Of a DNA stretch of 34,516 nucleotides, positions 27,835-33,894 are shown one piece after another (the first letter of the stretch is position 1; every line of letters begins with the position of its first letter). This DNA comes from a virus: the IMG/VR virus record IMGVR_UViG_3300042378_000172, positions 1 to 34,516 of that record. The stretch is one strand, 5' to 3'. A model generated the notes under the pieces. It saw nothing but the letters and a program-made list of their open reading frames with translations, was not told the DNA's origin and ran no database searches. The position numbers and the translations under genes were made by a program.

Positions 27835-28005
27835 ATGACACTAGGCGGATACACATACCAACTAGGTGATTTATTCACCACAAGCAAAACAGGTATTACA
27901 GGTAGAATTGTAAAGTTCTCACCTATTAACTCTAAAACCACTAGAGTATCCTTACAGTTAGCAAATGGTGCTCGTCGCCTTGCTATGGTAAGCACAACTA
28001 AATAA
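27835..28005 (+). CDS. 56-residue SH3-like protein, paralogue of the 27074 protein
   Basis: GYTYQLGDLFTTSKTGITGR, then IVKFSPINSKTTRVSLQLAN and GARRLAMVSTTK. Same strand plan and turn positions as 27074, and a looser match to 23709. AGAAAAGGA ribosome binding site. Basic overall, so nucleic-acid or ribosome binding is conceivable but unproven. Confidence 0.68.
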   Translation: MTLGGYTYQLGDLFTTSKTGITGRIVKFSPINSKTTRVSLQLANGARRLAMVSTTK

Positions 28006-28006
28006 T

Positions 28007-28084
28007 TTATCTCTGATAAGCACTTGGCTTAATTGCTAGGTTATTCCTGAGATAAGACTCCTGAGCATGAGTTCTAAACTGCTC
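28007..28084 (+). ncRNA. Recurrent 3'-UTR hairpin, copy 3, with long upstream stem
   Basis: TTATCTC (28007) pairs with GAGATAA (28049-28055) around an inner hairpin TAAGC-ACTTG-GCTTA (28017-28031). Then TCCT and GAGCA/TGCTC (28063-28067 with 28080-28084) with the loop TGAGTTCTAAAC. Confidence 0.7.
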
Positions 28085-28094
28085 CACCTAAATT

Positions 28095-28110
28095 CCCCGC
28101 AAAAGCGGGG
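28095..28110 (+). terminator. GC-rich hairpin between transcription units
   Basis: CCCCGC-AAAA-GCGGGG, a 6-bp all-GC stem directly followed by a GCCGGC. No T-tract follows. It could still stop or pause transcription before the next promoter. Confidence 0.45.
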
Positions 28111-28119
28111 CCGGCATTT

Positions 28120-28135
28120 AGTGATCTAAATCACA
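28120..28135. promoter_or_regulatory. CRP/GlxR-like operator
   Basis: AGTGA-TCTAAA-TCACA, one mismatch, also readable as GTGAT-N4-ATCAC. Centred about 75 bp before the predicted start for 28221. Confidence 0.5.
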
Positions 28136-28167
28136 TCTCACTATATGATATTAATTAAGAACCATAT

Positions 28168-28196
28168 TTGCATTTCCCCAATCTTAGTGGTATTAT
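28168..28196 (+). promoter_or_regulatory. Promoter of the 28221 gene
   Basis: TTGCAT, 17-bp spacer, TATTAT. The leader contains AGAAAAGGA. Confidence 0.62.
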
Positions 28197-28220
28197 TATA
28201 TTAACAGAAAAGGAACCCCT

Positions 28221-28688
28221 ATGAGCGACGTAATGACACAAGAACAACTATCAGTGCCCTATAACCCTAACCTATTGGTTACATATAAATATATTCCAGA
28301 GACATACGCAGCACCAGAGTCTCCTACATTCATGACTGATAAAGTTACTCAGATTGAATGGGATCTTCATCAGGGACGCACATATGCTGCAGTCGCTGCA
28401 GAAGCAAGATCTAATCATTCTTGGCTAGAAGATCAAATTGTAGAGTGGTATGACCCTAACTACTCTAAAGAAGAAGTCTTAATAGCGCTAGCAAAACACT
28501 TTGGCCTCAATCCAGTAAAACAGGTTGAAGTTCAAGGCACTGTTTCATTCAGCGGAACAATTAATATTCCATTAAATGAGATTGAAGACTTTGACTTAAG
28601 CAATGTAACAATTGATGTTGATTTAAGTTCATATGACTATGATGCAGACCTTAATGTAGATGATGTTTCATTAGAGGACCACTACTAA
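28221..28688 (+). CDS. Acidic hypothetical protein
   Basis: This protein has 155 residues. The middle has IEWDLHQGRTYAAVAAEARS and WYDPNYSKEEVLIALAKHFG, a helical part. The last ~45 residues are an acidic beta-like tail (VQGTVSFSGTINIPLNEIED, then DFDLSNVTIDVDLSSYDYDA). The pattern of a helical body plus acidic tail recurs in actinophage early regions. Function unknown. Followed by 3' hairpin copy 4. Confidence 0.7.
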   Translation: MSDVMTQEQLSVPYNPNLLVTYKYIPETYAAPESPTFMTDKVTQIEWDLHQGRTYAAVAAEARSNHSWLEDQIVEWYDPNYSKEEVLIALAKHFGLNPVKQVEVQGTVSFSGTINIPLNEIEDFDLSNVTIDVDLSSYDYDADLNVDDVSLEDHY

Positions 28689-28690
28689 AT

Positions 28691-28736
28691 TTGATAGGGG
28701 GGCTATCAAGATCCTGGCCATGATCATAAACTGGCC
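28691..28736 (+). ncRNA. Recurrent 3'-UTR hairpin, copy 4, covarying stem
   Basis: TTGATAG-GGGGG-CTATCAA (28691-28709) precedes TCCT and a stem GGCCA/TGGCC (28716-28720 with 28732-28736) around the loop TGATCATAAAC. Both changed bases in the left arm are matched by changes in the right arm. Confidence 0.74.
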
Positions 28737-28812
28737 TATTAAAATGCCGGCTCTGACCGAAATGTCCGATTTATACTATTTAAGAAGATTAAACCATTTT
28801 CCCCAATCCTAT

Positions 28813-28841
28813 TTGACATTGGCAGCCATGACTGATAAACT
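28813..28841 (+). promoter_or_regulatory. Promoter of the DUF932 gene
   Basis: TTGACA, a 17-bp spacer ending TGA, TAAACT. The leader has GAAAGGA. Confidence 0.7.
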
Positions 28842-28867
28842 TAGTTAAAACAATCGAAAGGATAAAA

Positions 28868-29884
28868 ATGGCTCATGAGTTAGAAACTCAAAACGGTGTG
28901 GCAAGTTTTGCATCATTCCGTGAACCCGCATGGCACAATCTAGGAACTGTCTTCACTGAAGAAAAAAATACTAACGAAATGTTAGTTGCTGCTAATCTTA
29001 ATAATTGGAATGTTAGACTAGAAGATTTAGAAATCCCATCTAGTTTAGTATCTGATAAATCTTATCAATATGTTGTTCGCACTAACCCTACTGATAAAAC
29101 TCAAACTGATGTTTTGGGAATTGTTGGTGAGCGTTATGTTCCACTACAAAATGAAGATTTATTTTCATTCGGTGATAACATTCTAGATGGTGGTGGTCGC
29201 TGGGAAACTGCTGGCTCCATTAAAGGTGGTCGTGTAGTATTTGGCTCATTAGCATTAGAGCGTGAAACTGTATTAGACCCTAATGGCGTGGCAGATGTTG
29301 TTAAAACTTATCTTCTGATTAACACATCACATGATGGCTCAATCGCTATTCAAGCAAGCATAACTCCTGTTCGTGTTGTGTGCGCTAATACTCTTAATGT
29401 TGCACTTAACCGCACTAAGAAAAAAGATGGCGTAAAGCAATCTTTCAAAATCCGTCATACACAAACTGCTGAGGGCAAAATAACTGTTGCTCGTCAAGCA
29501 TTGGGAATGGCTAACGCTTACATGACTGAGTTTGATAAGATGGCTCATGCCATGATAGCAAAAGAAATCTCTGCTAAGGATTTCAACGATATTATTCTTG
29601 CTGCTTACCCTAAGCCTGAATTAGATACTAAGGGTGCTGTAAAGAAATGGGAAAACAAAGTAGATATGATTAACGACATCTACACTGGCGAATATAACGG
29701 AATGATTAGTGGCAATGCTTGGGGTGCGTTCAATGCACTAACTGAGCGTTTAGACTGGTATCGTTCTGCTCGTGGTGGTAATAGCGAAAGCATGTTTGCT
29801 GCTGCTTCTGGATTTGACCCTGCAATTAACGCAGAGAAAAATCGTTTGCTAAGTATTGTTCAAAATACTTTACAAATAGTTTAG
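28868..29884 (+). CDS. DUF932 phage/plasmid-like protein
   Basis: This protein has 338 residues, the usual length for this family. MAHELETQNGVASFASFREP and AWHNLGTVF, then LGIVGERYVPLQNEDLFSFG, GGRVVFGSLALERE, INTSHDGSIAIQASITPVRV with VCANTLNVAL, and FKIRHTQTAEGKI are characteristic blocks. Members occur widely on phages and plasmids. The function is not firmly established, and a link to DNA replication or recombination has been suggested. It is the longest plus-strand gene of the window and is monocistronic. Confidence 0.86.
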   Translation: MAHELETQNGVASFASFREPAWHNLGTVFTEEKNTNEMLVAANLNNWNVRLEDLEIPSSLVSDKSYQYVVRTNPTDKTQTDVLGIVGERYVPLQNEDLFSFGDNILDGGGRWETAGSIKGGRVVFGSLALERETVLDPNGVADVVKTYLLINTSHDGSIAIQASITPVRVVCANTLNVALNRTKKKDGVKQSFKIRHTQTAEGKITVARQALGMANAYMTEFDKMAHAMIAKEISAKDFNDIILAAYPKPELDTKGAVKKWENKVDMINDIYTGEYNGMISGNAWGAFNALTERLDWYRSARGGNSESMFAAASGFDPAINAEKNRLLSIVQNTLQIV

Positions 29885-29892
29885 CAATAAAA

Positions 29893-29917
29893 TCCTGAGC
29901 AAGATTTAAAACTGCTC
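29893..29917 (+). ncRNA. Recurrent 3'-UTR hairpin, copy 5
   Basis: TCCT, stem GAGCA/TGCTC (29897-29901 with 29913-29917), loop AGATTTAAAAC. Nine nt after the DUF932 stop and 4 nt before the tRNA-Asp, so it could be a processing mark between mRNA and tRNA. Confidence 0.72.
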
Positions 29918-29921
29918 CGCT

Positions 29922-29995
29922 GGTCCCATAGATCAATTGGTTAGATCGTTACCCTGTCACGGTAAAGGCTACGGGTTCAAGTCCCGTTGGGATCG
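29922..29995 (+). tRNA. tRNA-Asp (anticodon GTC)
   Basis: A 74-nt cloverleaf: acceptor GGTCCCA/TGGGATC with one G-U pair, D stem GATC/GATC, anticodon stem TTACC/GGTAA with loop CTGTCAC (GTC at 29956-29958), T arm ACGGG-TTCAAGT-CCCGT, discriminator G. CCA not encoded. It appears co-transcribed with the DUF932 gene, since no promoter lies between. Confidence 0.95.
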
Positions 29996-30053
29996 CAAGT
30001 GGCCGGCTTTTGTTTATTTAAATAATAACACATAAAAACATTATTAAGGGGAT

Positions 30054-30082
30054 TTGATTTTTTTCCCAGTTTGGTGTAAAAT
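30054..30082 (+). promoter_or_regulatory. Leaderless promoter of the 30089 unit
   Basis: TTGATT, 17-bp spacer, TAAAAT, then ATTAAC and ATG. No Shine-Dalgarno. Confidence 0.66.
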
Positions 30083-30088
30083 ATTAAC

Positions 30089-30310
30089 ATGACCCTAAAT
30101 GTACAAATATATGAAGTAGATTACTCATGCTCCCCTGGGGGAGTTAACTGTTGGGAAGTATCTGTTGATGATTGGTGTGTCTCTGATTTTAAAACCGCAG
30201 GGGACGCATTACAATACGTACTTGACAAGTATCCCTATAAAGAGTTAGACTTAAATGTTAGATCCCTCAACTGGTACTTTAAGGAGTTTGCAGATGAATA
30301 CGCAGTATAA
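30089..30310 (+). CDS. Small hypothetical protein
   Basis: This protein has 73 residues: LNVQIYEVDYSCSPGGVNCW, then SVDDWCVSDFKTAGDALQYV, an alpha-beta pattern with three cysteines and many Trp/Tyr. First of a five-gene run of small proteins to 30885. No family recognised. Confidence 0.66.
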   Translation: MTLNVQIYEVDYSCSPGGVNCWEVSVDDWCVSDFKTAGDALQYVLDKYPYKELDLNVRSLNWYFKEFADEYAV

Positions 30311-30452
30311 ACCATACACCATAGATGAACTTTGTCAAACGATATATGAAACTAACTTAGAACACTTTGATTATATGGCTAACATGGCTAATGGAGATTG
30401 TGATTGTCGCCTTTGTATTACCCTTCAAGTTATACAAGAATATTGGATTTAA
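30294..30452 (+). CDS. 52-residue Cys-motif protein
   Basis: ATG 30294 has AAGGAG 7 nt upstream, inside the end of the previous gene; the longer frame from 30255 is unsupported. YTIDELCQTIYETNLEHFDY precedes NGDCDCRLC (C-x-C-x2-C). Possibly metal-binding. Confidence 0.6.
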   Translation: MNTQYKPYTIDELCQTIYETNLEHFDYMANMANGDCDCRLCITLQVIQEYWI

Positions 30453-30455
30453 TTT

Positions 30456-30614
30456 ATGTTAGGATATACACAACGAGATTTAGCAGACATGACCTATGGC
30501 GTTTCTCAGGCAGACCTGTTGATTAATGCTGATGAGAATCCTGCTATTCATAACTATCTAGTTAAGGCTAGAGATTTCTTGGATGGCCTATGGGCAGAAG
30601 GGTACTTTGACTAA
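30456..30614 (+). CDS. 52-residue helical protein, possible HTH
   Basis: LGYTQRDLADMTYGVSQADL, then NPAIHNYLVKARDFLDGLWA. The spacing TQxDLAxxxxVSQxxLxxxxxN resembles a helix-turn-helix start, but the protein is short and acidic. TAATG coupling to the next gene. Confidence 0.55.
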   Translation: MLGYTQRDLADMTYGVSQADLLINADENPAIHNYLVKARDFLDGLWAEGYFD

Positions 30615-30733
30615 TGATTGCTGCTCTATTAACTACCTGCTTTGATTGTGGCTCTGAGGCTACCTTGGAACAATTGGATTTAGATAACAACTGTGAAGAC
30701 TGTGCTAATCAAAAGGAGTTAGATAAGCAATGA
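30614..30733 (+). CDS. 39-residue zinc-ribbon micropeptide
   Basis: TTCFDCGSEATLEQ and NNCEDCANQ give two C-x2-C knuckles 15 residues apart. TAATG with the previous gene and overlap with the next. Third peptide of this type in the small-gene bank, after 23065 and 23175. Confidence 0.6.
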   Translation: MIAALLTTCFDCGSEATLEQLDLDNNCEDCANQKELDKQ

Positions 30734-30885
30734 TGACCAACGGTGAGATCTTAGATAAGATTATCGAACTTATAAACACAGACGGAGAAATCATGTCTGA
30801 TGAAGAGGTTGTTAATAGTATTAGGGGACTTCTTGAAGAGAACCCTCAAGCCTATTGGGGAGCAAGCCAAAGCAGTGTGATGTAG
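30730..30885 (+). CDS. 51-residue acidic protein
   Basis: MMTNGEILDKIIELINTDGE, then IMSDEEVVNSIRGLLEENPQ, with Trp near the end; acidic and helical. ATGATG start overlaps the previous stop. Its last codons lie in the CRP-like palindrome at 30876. Confidence 0.55.
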   Translation: MMTNGEILDKIIELINTDGEIMSDEEVVNSIRGLLEENPQAYWGASQSSVM

Positions 30886-30891
30886 ATCACC
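30876..30891. promoter_or_regulatory. CRP/GlxR-like operator
   Basis: TGTGA-TGTAGA-TCACC, one mismatch, overlapping the stop of the 30730 gene and centred about 53 bp before the predicted start for 30962. Confidence 0.48.
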
Positions 30892-30901
30892 TTACGATAC
30901 C

Positions 30902-30930
30902 TTGTAATTTTTCCCAGTTCGTAGTAAAAT
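30902..30930 (+). promoter_or_regulatory. Promoter of the 30962 unit
   Basis: TTGTAA, 17-bp spacer, TAAAAT. The spacer and -10 are close to the promoter at 30054. The leader has AGAGAAAGAGA. Confidence 0.62.
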
Positions 30931-30961
30931 TGTATTAAGAACCTAGAGAAAGAGACCCACA

Positions 30962-31120
30962 ATGAGTGAGTACGCAAATACATGGGAAGTAGAAATTATA
31001 TTTGAGCCAACAGGCGATTATATGAACTTTACTTATGAAACCGATGAAGATGATGAAGACCTAGTTACCAAAGAGGTAATGCATGGTTTGTCAGTTGTAT
31101 TAGATAGGGTTTCCGAATGA
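30962..31120 (+). CDS. 52-residue acidic protein
   Basis: NTWEVEIIFEPTGDYMNFTY, then ETDEDDEDLVTKEVMHGLSV. Very acidic in the middle. The stop overlaps the next ATG (ATGA). First gene of a five-gene operon to 32734. Confidence 0.6.
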   Translation: MSEYANTWEVEIIFEPTGDYMNFTYETDEDDEDLVTKEVMHGLSVVLDRVSE

Positions 31121-31440
31121 GGGACCTAGTAGAACTTACAGAGGAAGAATGGTTTTTTACCTATAAACCTATTCCAAATTTGTTGAGCCCAAACCCTTCC
31201 TTTGAGGATGAGAATGGAATTGGCTATATGTTTGAAACCTATGGCGAAGAGTTAGAGTTCATAGAGCAGCAGCCAAGCAACACTGTATGGACGTATGGTG
31301 ACGGTGACAGTGGTAACTCTTATATATGGAGCGGCCAAAAGATTATTAATAGGATTGGTTACTTTGTAACTACCGTGCCCTTTGATGAAAGTAAGGACTA
31401 TCAAATGCTTTTGACTTCAGTAGAAGAGGATGAACAATAA
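31117..31440 (+). CDS. Acidic hypothetical protein
   Basis: This protein has 107 residues with an EEWFFTYKPIPNLLSPNPSF opening, then WTYGDGDSGNSYIWSGQKII and NRIGYFVTT. Pattern EWxxxYKPIxN recurs in actinophage small proteins. Overlaps both neighbours by 1-4 nt. Function unknown. Confidence 0.68.
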   Translation: MRDLVELTEEEWFFTYKPIPNLLSPNPSFEDENGIGYMFETYGEELEFIEQQPSNTVWTYGDGDSGNSYIWSGQKIINRIGYFVTTVPFDESKDYQMLLTSVEEDEQ

Positions 31441-32003
31441 TGCATACATTGCAATATATCGCAGTTGAGGCAGATAGTAAACAAGAAGCCTTTGACAAGG
31501 TTGTAGTAAGTTTAGACCGTAATGAAGAAGGATATAGAATGCCAGACTGGTCAGATTGGCACGTCGTAGGTGGGGGAAGGTGGAGTACAAATGCGCAAAA
31601 ATCTCCAGATTTTATGGGGGGTTATAATAATGACCCTACTGATGTTCTGGGCTATGCTGAAGATGAGAGTAAGTTTAAAGAAACACTTACACAAATAAGG
31701 TTAAACAAAGCACAGGCCATGAACCGTAACATAGTTGAAATCAAGACTGATAAGTTTATCAGTGACATGGTCGACTATGCTTCAGAAGGTGGTAGACCAA
31801 GTAATGAATGGCGTGGAGACGACGTAATGAATACTTATTCTATCAAACAAGCAGCACAGATGTTAATGGGTTCCTGGACACCAGACAGTGGGGCTTACGA
31901 TATGGTTGAATATATCGCTGAAGTTTCCTACCTTCAAGAACGACTTGACAAACCTGAGCAGGCTGTGAGACAATATCTAGTTCCAGTAGACTTCCATTTC
32001 TAA
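31440..32003 (+). CDS. Hypothetical protein
   Basis: This protein has 187 residues. An N-terminal part (AVEADSKQEAFDKVVVSLDR, then DWSDWHVVGGGRWS) suggests an alpha-beta fold. The middle is helical (KFKETLTQIRLNKAQAMNRN), and the C-terminal half has IKQAAQMLMGSWTPDSGAYD. TAATG coupling with the previous gene. No family recognised with confidence. Confidence 0.7.
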   Translation: MHTLQYIAVEADSKQEAFDKVVVSLDRNEEGYRMPDWSDWHVVGGGRWSTNAQKSPDFMGGYNNDPTDVLGYAEDESKFKETLTQIRLNKAQAMNRNIVEIKTDKFISDMVDYASEGGRPSNEWRGDDVMNTYSIKQAAQMLMGSWTPDSGAYDMVEYIAEVSYLQERLDKPEQAVRQYLVPVDFHF

Positions 32004-32012
32004 GGAGATATA

Positions 32013-32357
32013 ATGACCCAAATAAAGACAGGCAGTTTTATTCTAGCAGGGCAGTTTTCAGTTGATAGCGGTCAGGCCATGATTGGCGACCCATGCTATC
32101 TTGATGAGTGGGATACCAACAAAAATGATGAGTTTAATATTGACGGCAAGGAAGGCCAATATTCTTATCATGGTGCCTGCGCTACTACACTTAAGAATTC
32201 ATATGGTGAATTAAACGCTGGCTCAGCCGTAGTATTTAATACTGGGTATGGCGATGGTTTATACCCCGTATATATAGAACTTAATAGTGACGGCAGGGTA
32301 TCTAAAGTTTTAATCGATTTCGAAAACGATGTAGACCTAGATGAGGAGAATGACTAA
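32013..32357 (+). CDS. Conserved-looking small beta protein (GDPCY motif)
   Basis: This protein has 114 residues. QFSVDSGQAMIGDPCYLDEW, then YSYHGACATT, GELNAGSAVVFNTGYGDGLY and PVYIELNSDGRVSKVLIDF. The VDSGQxMIGDPCY opening with the later GDGxYxVY strand is a pattern seen in DUF4241-like proteins. AAGGAGATA ribosome binding site. Function unknown. Confidence 0.7.
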   Translation: MTQIKTGSFILAGQFSVDSGQAMIGDPCYLDEWDTNKNDEFNIDGKEGQYSYHGACATTLKNSYGELNAGSAVVFNTGYGDGLYPVYIELNSDGRVSKVLIDFENDVDLDEEND

Positions 32358-32734
32358 TGGGAGCACGCTGCACATTTGTTTTTAAACAGTCAGAGGATCT
32401 AGCAGTAGCGCTGTACAGCCATTGGGGCGAAGACAGTATGTATGAAGATCTTGCTCGTGCCCTGCAGCATGCTGCTCCACGTAAAGGGGACAATGAGTAC
32501 TACGTCCGCATGGCTATTAGTTACTTGATGCAAGACTCTATTTTGGAGGAAACAGGGTTTGGTATCTATGCATGTAACCCTAACCGTATGGAATGGATGG
32601 ACCATCCAATATTGATTGACCTAACTAATAACACTATCAGTCATGACAATGTCAATCACAAAGACATTGATAGTTTTATAACTTATAATTTGCCCAGCGG
32701 GGTACACTCCGTGGGGGCTTCATCAAGCATCTAG
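32357..32734 (+). CDS. Hypothetical protein
   Basis: This protein has 125 residues. GARCTFVFKQSEDLAVALYS with HWGED, LARALQHAAPRKGDNEYYVR, then a beta part with GFGIYACNPNRMEWMDHPIL and DLTNNTISHD. TAATG coupling. This HWGE / ALY-SHWG pattern is a recurring phage small-protein type. Last gene of the operon, ended by the terminator at 32761. Confidence 0.7.
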   Translation: MGARCTFVFKQSEDLAVALYSHWGEDSMYEDLARALQHAAPRKGDNEYYVRMAISYLMQDSILEETGFGIYACNPNRMEWMDHPILIDLTNNTISHDNVNHKDIDSFITYNLPSGVHSVGASSSI

Positions 32735-32760
32735 GCTGGGGGTCATCCTAGTGCTTACAG

Positions 32761-32800
32761 GCAGGGGGCAGTTGTGGGACTTGCCTCCTGCTTACTTTTT
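32761..32800 (+). terminator. Intrinsic terminator overlapping the next promoter
   Basis: GCAGGGGGCA pairs with TGCCTCCTGC (10 bp, one G-U) around an 11-nt loop, followed by TTACTTTTTT. This is the clearest intrinsic terminator of the window. Its right arm includes the -35 of the next promoter. Confidence 0.8.
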
Positions 32801-32809
32801 TAGTATAAT
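32781..32809 (+). promoter_or_regulatory. Promoter of the 32827 gene
   Basis: TTGCCT, 17-bp spacer, TATAAT. The -35 lies in the terminator stem. A GAGGAG ribosome binding site follows. Confidence 0.66.
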
Positions 32810-32826
32810 GTTAATGAGGAGTGCCT

Positions 32827-33060
32827 ATGTATAGAGTTAGTAGAAAGCAAATAGTAACCAAAGAGGAGAAGGCTGCTATTGCCATGGGTAAGATTTTATC
32901 TGACTTTTATCTTGATTTAGAAAAGGTTGGATACTATTTAGCAAAGTCAGTTCCTTATTTAATTTATAAGAGGTCTTTGTCTGTTTTAGAAAGTGCTCAG
33001 TTTCAAGAGGATACTGTTGAGCATGAAAAATTAAAATACGACCAGCGTAGACTTCCATGA
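32827..33060 (+). CDS. Small basic hypothetical protein
   Basis: This protein has 77 residues from ATG 32827, 5 nt after GAGGAG; a GTG two codons earlier overlaps that site. Helical and basic (MYRVSRKQIVTKEEKAAIAM, then YYLAKSVPYLIYKRSLSVLE). No motif recognised. Confidence 0.66.
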   Translation: MYRVSRKQIVTKEEKAAIAMGKILSDFYLDLEKVGYYLAKSVPYLIYKRSLSVLESAQFQEDTVEHEKLKYDQRRLP

Positions 33061-33076
33061 TAAAGTTTGGTATACT
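33048..33076 (+). promoter_or_regulatory. Leaderless promoter of the 33083 gene
   Basis: TAGACT, 17-bp spacer, TATACT, then TATAGT and ATG. Confidence 0.66.
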
Positions 33077-33082
33077 TATAGT

Positions 33083-33385
33083 ATGAGCGTTTCTCCATTG
33101 AATAAAGTAAAGATCCTTTCTGAGTTGTGGATGAACTACAGAGATGAAGAAGCATTTGAAGAGTTTGTTGACTACAACGACATTGGCTTACCTTTAGCAC
33201 ACGCTATTCATACTGATATAGTTTTACCTACACCAAGGGCAGACTTATACATTGAAGAAACCTTTGACATGTTATTAGCATCACTTGGTTTTGTAGATCA
33301 AAACGGAAATGTCATAACTGAAGAATCTTGGGAAGATTTAGAAGAGATGCTCTCCAACTCTCAAAATTATTTTCCTGAAGCCTAG
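33083..33385 (+). CDS. Acidic hypothetical protein
   Basis: This protein has 100 residues. LNKVKILSELWMNYRDEEAF, EEFVDYNDIGLPLAHAIHTD, then EETFDMLLASLGFVDQNGNV. The pattern is that of a small all-helical actinophage early protein. Monocistronic and leaderless. Function unknown. Confidence 0.68.
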   Translation: MSVSPLNKVKILSELWMNYRDEEAFEEFVDYNDIGLPLAHAIHTDIVLPTPRADLYIEETFDMLLASLGFVDQNGNVITEESWEDLEEMLSNSQNYFPEA

Positions 33386-33496
33386 GCGTGCCTGCCCGGC
33401 ATCCACTTCCAAACCATCAAACCATCAAACCTTAAATAGACATTAAGAACCAACTTCAAAAAATCCCGGAACTTTTTGCCAAACCTTTATATCTGA

Positions 33497-33502
33497 TATA
33501 AT
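33497..33502 (+). promoter_or_regulatory. Leaderless promoter -10 for the 33509 gene
   Basis: TGA-TATAAT, AATTTT, ATG. The -35 is weak, in keeping with an extended -10. Confidence 0.6.
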
Positions 33503-33508
33503 AATTTT

Positions 33509-33643
33509 ATGACAAACCTTCAACCCATAAATAAAACCAAGTGTTATTACTGTGATAGTGATTCTATATTCTCCTCTACCAGTGAAGAAGGGTTTGTTAT
33601 AGATACTTGTAGGACTCACTTTAGGTATATGTATGCTGGTTGA
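33509..33643 (+). CDS. 44-residue zinc-finger-like peptide, leaderless
   Basis: NKTKCYYCDSDSIF and VIDTCRTHFRYMYAG give C-x2-C and C-x2-H groups, a small treble-clef-like layout. A leaderless start 6 nt after TATAAT supports expression. Function unknown. Confidence 0.58.
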   Translation: MTNLQPINKTKCYYCDSDSIFSSTSEEGFVIDTCRTHFRYMYAG

Positions 33644-33678
33644 TCCCGTCCCGTTTTTTTTAATAAAATAAACAGTGA

Positions 33679-33684
33679 TATAAT
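33679..33684 (+). promoter_or_regulatory. Leaderless promoter -10 for the 33691 gene
   Basis: TGA-TATAAT, TTGATT, ATG. This spacing picks ATG 33691 over an in-frame TTG at 33685. Confidence 0.6.
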
Positions 33685-33690
33685 TTGATT

Positions 33691-33894
33691 ATGAGCCCAA
33701 GACATTTTTCCAAAATCTGGGGCGGGAACAGCCGTCGCCAATCAGAAAGAGAAACACAGGTTGAACAACAGTTAGAGCAGGCAATGGCCTTTGCTTTTTC
33801 CCCAGTGTTTCATCCAGTCAAGACATTCAAGACCGTCCGCAGTTTTTTTAACGGCGGGGATAAAGATAAACAAAGCAATAAACCCTCTATATAA
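33691..33894 (+). CDS. Small basic hypothetical protein
   Basis: This protein has 67 residues: MSPRHFSKIWGGNSRRQSER, a Gln-rich helix (TQVEQQLEQAMAFAFSP) and a Lys-rich end. Leaderless. No motif recognised; basic charge fits nucleic-acid binding. Confidence 0.6.
   Translation: MSPRHFSKIWGGNSRRQSERETQVEQQLEQAMAFAFSPVFHPVKTFKTVRSFFNGGDKDKQSNKPSI

Noticed and set aside
31953-31976. Possible sixth copy of the TCCTGAGCA hairpin (ACCTGAGCAGG...)
   Set aside because: Inside a coding gene, with no matching second arm or AAAC loop end.
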